This document shows, one piece after another, positions 45,721-57,728 of a stretch of 64,000 bases of DNA; position 1 is the first letter of the stretch, and every line of letters begins with the position of its first letter. The DNA lies in the NCBI GenBank assembly GCA_964023275.1, contig OZ029921.1, positions 13,707,806 through 13,771,805 on the forward strand, read 5' to 3'. Source of the DNA: Norana najaformis (lineage: Eukaryota; Annelida; Clitellata; Crassiclitellata; Hormogastridae). The notes beneath the pieces are model-generated. The model made no database searches and was not told the origin of the DNA. It was given only the letters and a program-made list of their open reading frames with translations. The position numbers and the translations under genes were made by a program.

Positions 45721-46599
45721 AACTTCAGTTGTCGTGTGGCACCCCTTGATGTAATATTTTAAAAGCAGTTTGCATACAAGATCCTATCCTTAATGATGGA
45801 ATATTTTTTAAATAGTTTACATACAAGATCCTATTGCCAGTACAAACAAAACCAGAGGGTGTCCCAGACAATCAGAAAAATTGTTTTTGGCTGTCACCCT
45901 AATGTGTATTAGGGTGGTCCTTATGCATGATGAAAATTAAAAGCTATGTCTGACCATTTCAAAATGTTCCTTTTTACGAAGAAATATTGTGTGCAAACTT
46001 TGAGTTAAAAAAATTAATATTTACAGGTGGCTGAACTATGTCAAAGTTTAGCCACATACCATAAATGATAGAAGTAAAAAATTGTTTGCCGTCAGTTTTA
46101 CTAAGCCATGCGTAAATAAAGCTGCAATGAAAACTGCTGTTTAACAGTCTCAAACCTATACAGAAAGGTTTTAAAATCAAACTGTACACTCTATGGTTTT
46201 GTAAGTAACATTGATTTTCTCATGTCAGAAAGTTTTCCTGACTGTTTGATAACTTCAAGTGCATCCTGCGACTGTTCTTCGCTCTTAAATCACTCTGACT
46301 GTGCTGCGTCTTGGATCATAGTGACACCTCACTCTGCATGATCGTTGGTGACTGTTAGTGTGTGGACGATTGCCTAGCTGCAGCCTTGAAGTCATCCCTA
46401 CTGTTCCGTGTATTAAGGTCTTCGGTTAGGAATCCCAACTGGCAAGTCCAGAGTTAAAAACACCTTTCTGCTCTGCTTTGTCACAAAATCACCACGTCCA
46501 CTACACATTTCAGTGGTTCATTTACTCCTTTTTCTCTGTTGATGCTTTCAGCATGGCGCATTTTGTGATCAAGTCCACCTCTTGAGGGTGAGAAGGATC

Positions 46600-47480
46600 A
46601 AATCCTTGGAAAGTTACCATAGGTGACCCGATAGCTTGCATGAAGTAACTGCAATGATATTGCGACCAGGGTAATCATCAATTTGCTGCAGGAAGAACAG
46701 GTCATTCCTAGCTGCTTTGGAAGCCACGGGTGCCATGAACTAGTACTTGATGTGAAGTTTTGCGAGAAATATGTTCACACGCAGCAGTCCCTGAGATTCT
46801 CTTGCCAACAGCTTGAACTGCAACCTGAACAGCCAAACCTGGATACTGTAAATTGCTTTTGACATCCAACAAGCTTGATGCATTGGCTCAGGGGCTTGGA
46901 AGTTTGTCTCATGATGTGGTTTTCTTTCCAGAAAGACAAGCATTAGTTGGAGCAGTTCATGGTATTCGTCTCGAGTTTATTGATCCTGCAGCTGCCTGTC
47001 ACAGAATACAATGACTTCATCTGGGACATTGATGAGCTCAGATGAAGCAAAATCATCTGAGAAGGCATTGTTTTCTCTTTCTTTGTTAGCGAATGACCAC
47101 TGTCCTTGAAACCGTTTGAAGACAAGGACTTCTGGTTCGTGGCTAGGCCCCATACATACTCCAAAGGTGGCAGCGGATACAAGTTGCAGCCGATACAAGG
47201 TCCATGATATGGTGTTGACAGCAAAAGTGTAGAAGAGACCGGCCCAGTAGCTGCGTGAGAATTATGCAGGTACCGGATAGTCAGTTAGTGTTACAGCTGG
47301 TTGTGTCAAAACACATGCCGGATCAAGTTTTCCAGGCGCCATTCTCGGGTTGTGTTGTGCTCAGCTTTACTCGCAGCTTGGCCAGTCACTGTGGATTATC
47401 TTTGGAATAGCCTTCTTCCTGAAGTTTCTCCCCCATCGTTGAAACCTGAATGGGCAGCCTATCCACTTTTGCTTAATAAT
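46600..47480 (-). pseudogene. Broken coding relic of an unidentified mobile element
   Basis: Minus-strand pieces read GVCMGPSHEPEVLVFKRFQGQWSF, ELINVPDEVIVFC, then PEPMHQACWMSKAIYSIQVWLFRLQFKLLARE. From memory, the pattern APGAxHxARWMxKAIYxLKIxLFRxQF recurs in many uncharacterised, multi-copy proteins of cnidarians, sponges and other invertebrates, which suggests a transposon protein. The relic is degenerate. The family was not determined. Confidence 0.4.
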
Positions 47481-48708
47481 TCTTGTGTTTGAACAGATAT
47501 TTTGTTCCAACTTCTACTGTCTGAGTCTTCATTTTCTAGGTGTTTTTCATTTTTGCAAAGGATTTCTTGTGTATTCTGTTGGTGTTTGTTACAAACAACT
47601 GTAGCTTGATATTCAGTTAGACTCAGACACCTGTAAAGGGGGACAGGTTCTCATTTAGACGGTAGTGAGCTTCAGACCTATGTATGCCATCTGCAACCTG
47701 GAAATCTGGGGTTTGTTGAAGAAAGGGTGAGTAGTGCTTGGAATTGTATCATCCATGAATCAATGGAGAGGTTCGACTGTTGACAAAAGCCTGCCCAGCA
47801 GAGATCTCGTGGTTCGAAAGAAGATATCCGTATGTTGCATCTTCTTCCATCTGAAGCAATATGTGGCATCGGAGGCAGACTGCTTCACCCTTTGTCATTC
47901 CTCATCCTTGACCCGGGCCTGAAACTTTGAACATGGTGTTAATTTTCAGCCGTGGGTAATCCTGTCCTGATTCCTCCTGTTCTTTGTGTTTTTATTGTTG
48001 CCACATCCACTGTAGAAATCTATCTGTCTGTCCATCATCTCTCACCTTTTGGAGCTGGGATTTGAACTGAGCCTGACCATACATGCCTCACTGATTTATT
48101 TTTGACTGAATGCTTGTAATTAAGTGGTTCTCATGTCTTAGTTTTTTTGGTGCTCAATAAATCTGGATATTACGATTACAATTCAATGTACAGATTTTTC
48201 AGCGCATTTCCTTCTCAAGTCATCATTCTGCTCTGTTTGATTTGTTTGCACAAAAAACGCTTTTGTGAGATACTTGAAAGCTGTTACAGTAATGCTGTCT
48301 TTATACATATGCACAAACGATATTGTTATTTCATTTTAGCATCTGTTGCAGTAATCATTTTCATTTGTGGCAATTCTGCACTCTTCATTTTCTGCTTCTC
48401 TTGTGTTTGTGTTTGTCTGGTGTCTGTCTGCCTGTTTTTCTCTGTATGTCTCCCTGCCTTTTGGTGTATAATCTTTCTGTCTGTATGTCCATGGGCCCAT
48501 GACGTTTGGCATGCTCACTTAAATTACCTCTTAGTTTTCCTCTTGCAGTATTTGAAGGAGACAGAACTTTGTGTCGTTCTTTGTCTGGAACCACAGATTA
48601 GTGATATGGTACATGTGCCAATAATTGTGGTTCTTGTGTCTGGTAGGCTGATGTCAGCTGTTTTATCTGATGAAAATATTCTCAGACTTTTGACAATTTT
48701 CTGTGCAG

Positions 48709-48913
48709 AGGCCATTTGATTGTGAAAAACCACAACAGCAAATGAGACATGAGCAGCCACTCAACCTACCACCAATGATAAGGATCTCACCAGATGGCGA
48801 AGAAGGTTTTGCAGATGGTCAGCGCATCCTGCAACATGGTCGACATCACAAACCATTTTGTGAAGTCCCTCCCAATAAAACAATTTGCCATGTCCACTGG
48901 AAATTCATTAACA
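48709..48913 (+). CDS. Second exon of the unrecognised plus-strand gene
   Basis: A TTTTCTGTGCAG acceptor opens 68 codons in phase 0, exactly matching the phase-0 donor at 37903. The peptide RPFDCEKPQQQM...PPMIRISPDGEEGF...KPFCEVPPNKTICHVHWKFIN has a non-repetitive, domain-like look with Cys and His residues, unlike the linker before it. It ends at A before GTAAGT (phase 1). Downstream exons were not found with confidence. Pairing these two exons over a 10.8-kb intron rests on phase, strand and composition. Confidence 0.6.
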
Positions 48914-51900
48914 GTAAGTAGTAAATAGGGGCTTTACGATTGACGGAGAAGCTGCTAGTAATATTTCTATTCCACTGATATTTTTAACTGGTAGTGCCGT
49001 GTCTAATGTACATCTAAATAACTGTGATATTAATGTGGTTTCGTATCTGCTGTGTTCAAACGTCCACACCAACATGGGGCCTTGTCGTTGTCATCGTTGT
49101 TGTGGCACATACCACTGAGATTTAATCATCCATGCCTTGTCACGCCTCTTGTTGCAGAGGAGTGTTCTCTGTTTGGTTTTGATGTGTTTCTAATGGTTAA
49201 ATGCTCACTAGGAAATTTCTTGCTCAACCAGGCCTTTGTTTCGTTTTCGTCATTGAGATAACTTGTGCTTCTAAAGCAACTATTTGTTTTCATAAAACAA
49301 AGTAATTGAACAAAGTTCTATTGCAACAGATGATACCTTGTAACATGAGCTTCTGTGATGTGGAAGTTACTTGATTTGCAACCAAAACAACTCTTTACCT
49401 GCAATAATTATAAAAATCTGTCATTGATTCTTTCTGATGAAGTTGAGAAGATTTCCATACAATTTGAATCAAAGAAAATTGTTTTGGTTGCAAATAAAAT
49501 CTCTTTGTATTGTTGGTATATTGTAAGATGCAACTTGTCATATGATTTTCATTTGCAAAGTATGGGCAAAAGGTGCATCTTGGCAATTACCAAAAAAGTT
49601 CCATATGGCTCAGTTTGGTTAGCTGAGTCATTTGATATTTTTACTATTTGCTAGATGTTTTAGCAGGTCAGCATTTCACAATCTTTTTGTACCGTTTCAG
49701 AAGTTTCTAAACAGAATTTCCCCCTTGAGGCAGAAATGCAATCTTCAAACTGAATTTAGAGAGTTTAAATGGGATTATTTTTTTTCTAGTTTCATTTGCC
49801 GCCATAGACATCAAACAGATACAGCATTACATTTCTAATGTACAACTGACACATGCAGCGCATTACAGCAGTGCTCGTTGTTAGCTGTTGTTCACTGAAC
49901 TATCCGGATAGTGTTCTGGCGTTAGCATAATGTGGCAGAGCAAAGTATGATTTACATAGTTACTACCACAAACATTAATCGGTATAAGCATATTTATAAC
50001 CCTGTCAGCAGGAATCCCATTAATGTTCATTGGCAAATCCAGGAGTTGAGAAAGAGGTTGGACAAAATTATAACCATAGCATAGATTTTTTTAGTTGTCA
50101 AGACTATTGGCCCCAGTTTCAGGGTTTCAAGTTGCCAAAATTCCTGATGACTATTTTGTCATTTGCTTTTTGCAGCTGGTTTCCCTAGGTTTACATGGCT
50201 TTATCATTAATTGTTATCATCTTACTCCTTTTATGTGATGCTTTTGCTCTACTTTTCCTATTTCTCATCTTTGTTTCCTTTGCAAGTATTATTATAACCT
50301 ACGAATATTATTATTCCTTTTTACTTTACTATTTCTGTAGGCATCCATTGCATAAATCGGTCTTGGGGGAGCTACATAGGCCAAAATCCAACACAGGGAT
50401 TGTCGGGTTGGATTGCGCCTGCTGGATCCACCCTTATGAATATTCAAGCAATGTCCTTGGATGTTTTCCTTCCCATATCAATGTTCAATTACATTACATC
50501 ATCTGAATTCCAACCACCCCACATTTAAGAACTTTTGTCAATCACTGTGATCCAGCATACATTACAGAATTAATCCAGTAAAAAGCAGATAGGTCAAAGT
50601 GCTTCAGAAGCTAGACGTAAATTCTTTATAGTTAAATGGGTTTTTATGATGTACTTTTGCTTGTCCTTTATGATAATCAACTGCATTTTTTATTGAAGTT
50701 GTGTTTTATGTATGTATGTATGTATGTATGTATGTTTTTATGTATGTATGTATGTATGTATCACTAAACTTGTATAGCACCTTTTAAGTTTATGCTTTTA
50801 AGTTTATGCTCTTATGCTTCTATGATAGACTGAAGTATGTGATGCCAAAGTATTCTGAAACCACAGCTTGGGCAAAGATAGGCTTGTGTAAGGATGAAAT
50901 GAGGCTTATTGCCCTGCTGGAATACCTGCCCTGCCCTGCTGGAATCTGCTGTGGAATCAGTTTTTATGTTATAAATTATACCAGATGGAGATGGTAGCTT
51001 GGCCCAAAATCTTAGCCAAGTCTCTGTGCTTGAGGCCTAGTCAGCCATTCCTATACATGTATGTCACACAACCTGTTGTTTAGCATGTCTTCTAAGCAGG
51101 AAGCTTAGTGGTAAACTAAATATCATCCTGGGTTATAAATTTGTTGCAGTGGGCAATGAAACTCACAGTTAAAATGAAGTTGATTATTACAGGGGTGTTG
51201 ACATTAATTTCTACAGAATGTTGGACCTTTGAAATGAGACTGTTGAGTTAATCTGTTTGGTTATCTAGACCAGCAATGCTGGAACTCTGTCCTAGGTGGT
51301 CTCTAAGTCACAGTTGGTGCCTTTTGAATAGATTTCTGAAGTAATTTACCGCAGTACTTAAATTTTCTGACCCTGAAAGGAACTGTGTTGACATCACAGT
51401 TCATGTTATTTGGTTTTGGAAGCCTAGCATTGGATAAGCCAAAGTAGTAGCTTAGTCATTTGCTTGGCACGATGCAGTGATCTTGCCCTTTGGGATTAGA
51501 CATGCCAGCCATATATGGATAGTGTCTGGACTTGGTGGTCAGTACGTGATGAAAAGGTACATAACGTCATATGTTTTGCAGGGTTTGAAGACAGCAGGTT
51601 GCTTAGGTTTCTGTGATATTAAGTTTCTTTGAGCCACCTTTGGACAGTGAGATTGTCAAGAGAGTCCCATACTTTCTTTTCCACACGTCAACTGTTGACT
51701 ACATGAAGGGTATCCGGCCACTAAACTGCTCCAGCACCGCCATGAATTCTGCCTGGGCGACCAGCTGGATAAACATTCAAGTCTCTCCTTGTGTGTGTAT
51801 CAGTTGGGTGCATGTGTGTAATGTGTATTTGCTGCATGTGTTCGTCTTCCAGAGTGTGCATATGTGGTTGTGGCTGTGCTTTGTCTGTCGAAGAAACAGT

Positions 51901-52342
51901 TTCTATGCCATGCATATGTTATTATGCTCAACTATTGATGAACTAAAGCTCATTTGAATTAATAAGAAGATTTATTAAGATGGTGAGACACTAAAAGTAA
52001 CGGGAGAGAGACAGAGGGAGGAAAGGAGGGAGGAAGGGAGGGATGGAGGGAGGAATAGTTTGTTAACAGGAGGTCTAGTACATCACCTTTGCTTTGCCTG
52101 TTCCCTGGATGTAAATGATTGAATATTTGGAGCTTGCATTTGCTTATGATTGTTGTTGAAATATTATGAACATCATATTCATTGCTGTTTATCCATGCTG
52201 ACCTTAGTCACCCTCACAGCTCCCTCATCTGCGTGCTATGAAAGGTCAGAGATTTTTCTGGCATTGCAACAGGCTCCCTCCCAAACAAAGGCATAGTTCA
52301 GGCTAATAAGATGTAATCAATAAGCGGTGTACTGTTTCTGCT
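48914..52342. other. No further exon found
   Basis: AT-rich DNA with a (TATG)n tract at 50709-50762 and a purine tract (GGGA-rich) at 52002-52060. The frame at 51613-51957 was examined and not accepted. Confidence 0.45.
50709..50762. repeat. (TATG)n microsatellite
   Basis: About 13 TATG/TATT units in tandem. Confidence 0.95.
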
Positions 52343-54032
52343 GTTTGAATTTTTCCTTTGGAGATAAATGCTAATAAGGGCTCAGTCTTCTAGATATAAA
52401 ATGCTGTTGTGTGATTTCTAAGCTGATGTTATAGTAAGAACTTCGTGGCTGATCGCTATAAAGGCCATCGAGAATTAGGAAGCTCAAAAGTTTTGGCAGA
52501 CATCATTATGTTTCATAATTACATGCCGTCATTCTGATTGCCTAGGATCTAATGATGGACATAATGACTGCATGAGGTGCACATGATGTCAGCTTGACCT
52601 TTGTTCAAGGCAACAGATTGTTTCAGCAGCACTTTGTACAAGTATTGTAGACCTGTGAACATCATGTAATGGTAGTAAAACATCATCTGTAACTTAAACC
52701 TAACAGTTGCAGTGGCCTTGAATAATTATCAGATAAAATTGTCTGGCCTTAGATGTTATATGCCTATGAGGCGCAGTGTGTAAAAAAGCAATCTAGGGGC
52801 AGAATGAACGTTTAGATCTACACAGAGGCATAGCAAGGTGGTGGGAGGTTGGGTCATTTAGGGATATCAAAAAGAAAGAACCAAGGATACTCAATTTGTG
52901 TCAAACTCGATCGCTTATATGCACCCCAGTTAGACATGCTTTAAGCACATAACCAAATACAAGTACTGCTATATCTCTGGACCTACACTGGGTACCTTAA
53001 TGACTGTTTTATTTGTTTTTTGAATGACTTATTGGAGACTTGATTGCTTTATTTGTGCTTTGAATGACTTATCAGAGACTTAATTTGCGTTGAACAATCT
53101 TGGTCTTGTCAGGAGACTTGTGAACTTGATGCAGACGGTGTAGCAGCTTTCCTGTCCAATGGATCAGTCAGTAGATTTCTGGCCAGTTGACTTTAACATA
53201 GTGCCTTGGCTAGGAGTCTTAGTAAAGAATTTGATGGTTTGTTGTTTGAGTTATTTGGACATTACGAAATAATTGCTTGTTTGTTGTTATGGCATAACTT
53301 GTGATCTTAATTCTGATAAATGAAGGGCCTTTTGTTGTAGAGATAAGTTTAGAAATTTTATTGCTTAAATAGTCTTTGATGCCAGTTGGGGCTTGAACCC
53401 AGTCTATCATTTGCAGAGAATCCCTGCCGAGGACTGTGGTGTGAGAGGCCATTTTGCTTTTTCCTGCAAGTCAGTAAAACTAATTAGCTGTACAGAAAGT
53501 TGTCTATACTGTTGCTTTAAGAACAGTATGCCATCCTGCTTTGCCATTGCTGCTGCTTTTTGTTTAGCTAGGTGGCTACAGACCTGTACAGAAATGAGAT
53601 TATGTCATTGTGTAGTTTATAAATTCATGAAAATAATACATGTAATTTGGCGCTCTGCTGATTAGAGAAAAATATTGGTAATAAAATGCTTACCATGGTA
53701 ATCTTGAAATTGTTGTTTGTGGTAGTTATCTAGTATGCTACTTATTTCTGGCAAGTTTAGTAATTGTTAAGATTTGATTAAATTGAGCCAATCAACATTT
53801 GGCAAAGCAGTGAATAGATGCATTGCATGATCACTGTGATATTACATTTTGCCTGGTGGGAGATAGGCATTGCCTGTAGTAGCTGTTATGACCATTAGTT
53901 GTGACATTTTTGTTATTATAGTAATATGACTGCAAGGCTAGATCAAAGTATTACTTCTGTATGCAAGTTTAGAAAGAGCACTTGCTTTCTTTTGATACTT
54001 AGCATTTCTGAATTCTAATAGTAAAGAAATTT
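52343..54032 (+). repeat. 1.7-kb direct duplication, copy 1
   Basis: From GTTTGAATTTTTCCTTTGG to AGTAAAGAAATT it matches 58447-60126 nearly base for base. I count roughly 25 substitutions plus an 8-base and a 2-base indel, so about 98% identity. There are no terminal inverted repeats, no TG...CA ends and no target duplications at either copy, so it does not look like an LTR or DNA-transposon insertion. It contains a 77-codon minus-strand frame (53219-53452) conserved between copies only because the copies are young. Confidence 0.92.
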
Positions 54033-54244
54033 GTCAGATACTGTGACAAAAATACAGATAACAGACTTGTTGCAATGTTCCCTCTAATTTTATTCACCAT
54101 GTGTCCACTGGTTTACCACATGCGCAGTAACATTGGGACCTGGGCTTTGGCCCGTGTAAGAATGTGTATCAATTGGGCCTAAACTAAAAGGCTATAAAAC
54201 CGCATTGTATAATAAGGACAAGTTAAACTTATATTAAGATTGTC

Positions 54245-54560
54245 TTTTGTTTGTCTTTGGGATCGTCCATAGAGGACGTCAGCAAAAATGACCTACTTCA
54301 GACCTCGCCCTCCCCTCAGCTCCATTTGTCTACATTTGGCATTACCTTCCCCGTACCCTTTGCGGAAGTCCGCACTCCATCACAGCATGAAGGCCCATAG
54401 ATTATTAAACTTCCCTTTTGATCAGGTAGGGCGAACAGTGCTATGGAGTGGGGTACTTTGATACTGCCACATCCAGCAGTGGGACTATACACTTGTAGCA
54501 CTAAGCTGTTGCTGTGCAGTATTTGTCCTCTGTGGTGGTGCATGACCATGGGAAGGCGAC
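54245..54560 (+). mobile_element. MITE-like repeat with GTCCATAxxGGACGTCA start
   Basis: GGGATCGTCCATAGAGGACGTCAGCAAAAATGACC followed by a CCTCGCCCTCCCCTC tract resembles a widespread invertebrate repeat with GGGCCGTCCATAAATTACGTCA and a C-rich stretch (recalled, not searched). Its right half, ACTTTGATACTGCCACATCC, AGCAGTGGGACTATA, matches 63161-63196. Confidence 0.5.
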
Positions 54561-57255
54561 ATAATTAGCACATGTGTTTCCAGGCTTGTACTGATAATGA
54601 TGTCACAAGCTAGAATAGAAAAGGGGTGCATCTTGGGACAATCTTCTTTATGAAAATATGCAAACAACAAATTATATGCTTAGTACATTTAATAGCCAAT
54701 ATATTACTTTAACAGTATAAAAGATAAAGAAATATTGCAACACAAGCATATAGTAATGCTAAACAAAGCAAAACTGGCTGCCAATAAAGAGTGCGAATGA
54801 AAAAAACACTGCAGACCAAACAAACACAAATTCAAGCACTGTTACACAGAACCAATGGAGCACCAAACTAAAACTGACTTGTAAGTTTCTAGAAATGGCT
54901 AAATCTAAAAAACTGCCTTACTGAAACATGACATCAACATTAAAAAGCAAACAGCATGTATCAAGTTTTCCTCCAACTTGTAAGGTACATCATATCATTA
55001 ATTCTAGCTAAATTTCTCTGGATTCAAGACCAAGACTACAATTGCCATAAGCAACTATCATTCGTTATTACCACTGCCAGCAAATAGCTGAGGTATTTTG
55101 ACCATTTCAATAGTCACTTGACAATGTGCATGGTTTGTGTTCCCCGCTAATAAGCTTTTGATGCCATACAAAACCAATGCAATGGCAAAATCAGTGAACA
55201 CTATATGTATATAAACTTACCAGAAGCGAAAATGTCTGCCTTATGCATTTTGAAATTTACAGGCAGCTGGTAACAGAAAAAAAATGGAATTCAAATCGAC
55301 TCGTATCATTACCATAAACCTTATTAGAGAATTGTTAGTATAATTTTTTACATAATTATAATTGTTAACATAATTTATTTTTATAATTTGTTGATATAAT
55401 TTTTGCTCCCAAGAATTTGTTTAATGCCACTGAAAAACCTGTAAAAGCCTTGTTCAGGCTTGCTGCTTTTATTTTTCTGCACTTTGTTGACCTCAGCGAC
55501 ATGCACAGCAGAGCCAAAATTTTGCATGAAACAATCGTGTATGATGTATACAACTAAAATGTATTGTTGGCACATTTGAAGATATGGTGAGATAGGAGCA
55601 TGCAACAAAACTGGATAGCAGTGACAAGAACAAGTGCTTAAGTCTAGCTCTGCTTAAATACAAAGCAGAGCCAAGACAATTGCAAATTTCAAGGGCTTAC
55701 TAAATGGTTTAAGGTTTTAAAGTATTCTGGGAAAACGACTAAAAACATAACTACATGTAGTATGGTTCTATGTTGAATGCAGTAACCAGTGTACAAGGTG
55801 TACAACACGCGTTTGCACACCTTGCAAGTCTCCCTAGATTTCCATGCTTCCATTTTCTTGTGCCTTCTGTACAATTAATTACCCTCAGTATCTACTTTTG
55901 AGGCTTGCTCTTCATGCAGACTGTTTTCATACAGTGTCTGGGACAATCCTGCTCAGGAGTCTATCTCATTGCTAATACTACTTAATCCAGCAGCCTATAC
56001 AGATTTGATGAAAAGAATTCTACAAAGTAAAGTATTTCAAAATTCAATTTACGGAATCCAACTTTTCAATCAGAACAATTGTAATCGCAGTTGTACATTT
56101 ATACAGTACCTCTTCAAGGAAACTACTCAGAAGTGCTCCCAACCTGATCACACAAGACCACAATCAAGATCTTCAATCACTGGCGAAATATAGGCAGAGA
56201 AAGGGCAAGAAGCTCATGTTGCAGGTTGCACAGTAGACTGTTCCAGACCAACCAAGGCAAAGCTACCATGTTGCATGTTACAGGACGGAGGGACAATCAG
56301 AACATCTTGTGCTGCAGAGCGAAAAGATCTACAGCCAGGGACTGTTGACACAGAAATACATACTGTAGATCCTTAAGATACGATGGAGCAAAACCAGCCA
56401 CGCAGTTAACAACTTAACCTTTTCTCATATCAAATCCTCTTTATCTTTAGCCATAATTAGTTCTGAGTTGTGTGCACCATGGTAACAGGTTTAACAACGA
56501 CCCACCAACAAAAACTATGGCTAAACTATAAACAAAACTATGACTGCAATGGATCATTATTAATAAAATTACTAGCTAATTTTTCAATAAGCATCTCTGT
56601 GAATTTGCATACTGTCAAATTAGAATTTATATAGCAAATAACTAGAGAATGTAAGCAGCTTTGTACTCCACTTGAAATATGTGCATTTCATCAAGGAGTC
56701 ACATCTTCAAGTCTTCACATAACAAATCAGAAAAGAATAAGCAAGAAAATTCTAAAGATACTGAAGAAAACTAAAAAAATTAGAACCACTCAGTAAGAAT
56801 GTCTAAGCAATCTTAGACAAAATATCTTAACACAGAAATTGTTAAAACAAAAGAAATATTGACAAAGATTAAAACTCCAATACTGATTTGCTACTCAACA
56901 CCTAATAATTTCACTGTTTTCTTGAATGCATAATTTGCCAAGCTTAAACAATTAGAGGCTGCTAAAGATTAACTGAGAACCACAAATCGGTCATTAATGT
57001 TGTCTGCTAACAAAACCATGTAGGCTGTGAATACTACAGTCCTTGCCAGAAAGCCATCAAATAATTATTCAAAAAAACACATCAAATCAGAATTTGATTA
57101 AATTCACCCACTGACACTTAAGCAGAAATCAATTTGAAAAGAACTGCTCATTGAGCAAAATGAAATAACATGATAAATTCACAAAAAAATTCTGAAATAA
57201 GACTGCCACAATTTCTTTAAAAAAATACCTTCCTGTTAATCTCTAAACAACAAAT
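54561..57255. other. No gene seen
   Basis: AT-rich sequence. Only the repeat at 56.09-56.42 kb is supported. Confidence 0.45.
56090..56420 (+). repeat. TATATAGCGCC-type repeat, copy
   Basis: CATTTATACAGTACCTCTTC followed by AAGGAAACTACTCAGAAGTG parallels 3324-3368 (ATTTATATAGCGCCTCTTCC, AAAGAAATGCCTTAGAAGC). Later words TGCACAGTAGACTGTTCCAG and CAGCCAGGGACTGTTGAC continue the family pattern. Confidence 0.5.
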
Positions 57256-57263
57256 TTCAATTT

Positions 57264-57728
57264 CAAACTGTCTAGGGGACCTCAAGGAGGCCCCGTAATT
57301 GCGCGGACTAGGGAGCCTCAAGTGCGCGAGATCTCGCAGACTCTCGCGTGATTATTATAAACAGTTAAAATGGCTGCGGACGTAGAATCAGAATTTTCTG
57401 TTGGGATGAACTTTTTGTTTGAAATTAAAGAGTTACAAACTGCAAAGCAAACATACGAACAGCATCATTATGTTCGGTGACAAAATAATAGATCCAAACT
57501 GTCATTTTCCTGACTTTGACCAACTGTAAATGTTTCTGAATGTGGTTGCACAGGACGTGAAAAATCGACTGCAAAATGGGTTAGGTTTAGGGTTAGATTC
57601 TGACCCATACGGCATTTATAAAGAATTAAGTTCATATTCACATTCACACTGATGCCCTAGTATATCAGTTTAGGCAAACGCCTTGAGGTCCCCTAGTATT
57701 CCAGTTTAGGCGACCTCTAGCAACGTCC
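57264..57728 (+). mobile_element. Mutator-like non-autonomous element, copy B
   Basis: Starts CAAACTGTCTAGGGGACCTC, ends ...CTCTAGCAACGTCC, and is flanked by a perfect 9-base target duplication TTTCAATTT (57255-57263 and 57729-57737). It is closely similar to copy A along its length. It contains a short open frame (57370-57480) and about 20 bases of TTAGGG-like units where copy A has about 58. Confidence 0.85.
57370..57480 (+). pseudogene. Relic N-terminus of a transposase-like protein inside copy B
   Basis: Open frame of 36 codons: MAADVESEFSVGMNFLFEIK then ELQTAKQTYEQHHYVR and a stop. The F-x(n)-ELQxAxxxYEQxHxV pattern recalls the N-terminal part of SWIM-finger, Mutator-type transposases and their host relatives (FDELQxAIxxYExxxxVQ, recalled). 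Copy A has a 2-base deletion that breaks the same frame early. It is best read as a remnant of the autonomous parent. Confidence 0.45.

Noticed and set aside
48147-48719. 190-codon plus-strand frame, as a membrane protein
   Set aside because: Leucine/Cys/Phe-rich translation of T-rich intron DNA; it runs straight into the acceptor of the exon at 48709 and has no natural start or family match.
51613-51957. Plus-strand frame with FEPPLDSEIVKRVPYFLF...WATSWIN, as a third exon of the unknown plus-strand gene
   Set aside because: No acceptor gives the phase needed after 48913, the donor side is poor, and the latter half is Cys/Val/Trp-rich chance translation of TG-rich DNA.
53340-53440. Minus-strand GGGTTCAAGCCCC as a tRNA gene B box
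   Set aside because: No matching A box or acceptor stem at tRNA spacing; at most a chance match or very old SINE piece.
53219-53452. Minus-strand 77-codon frame, conserved in both duplicated copies, as a gene
   Set aside because: The copies are so recent that conservation is uninformative, and the peptide has no family resemblance or splice context.
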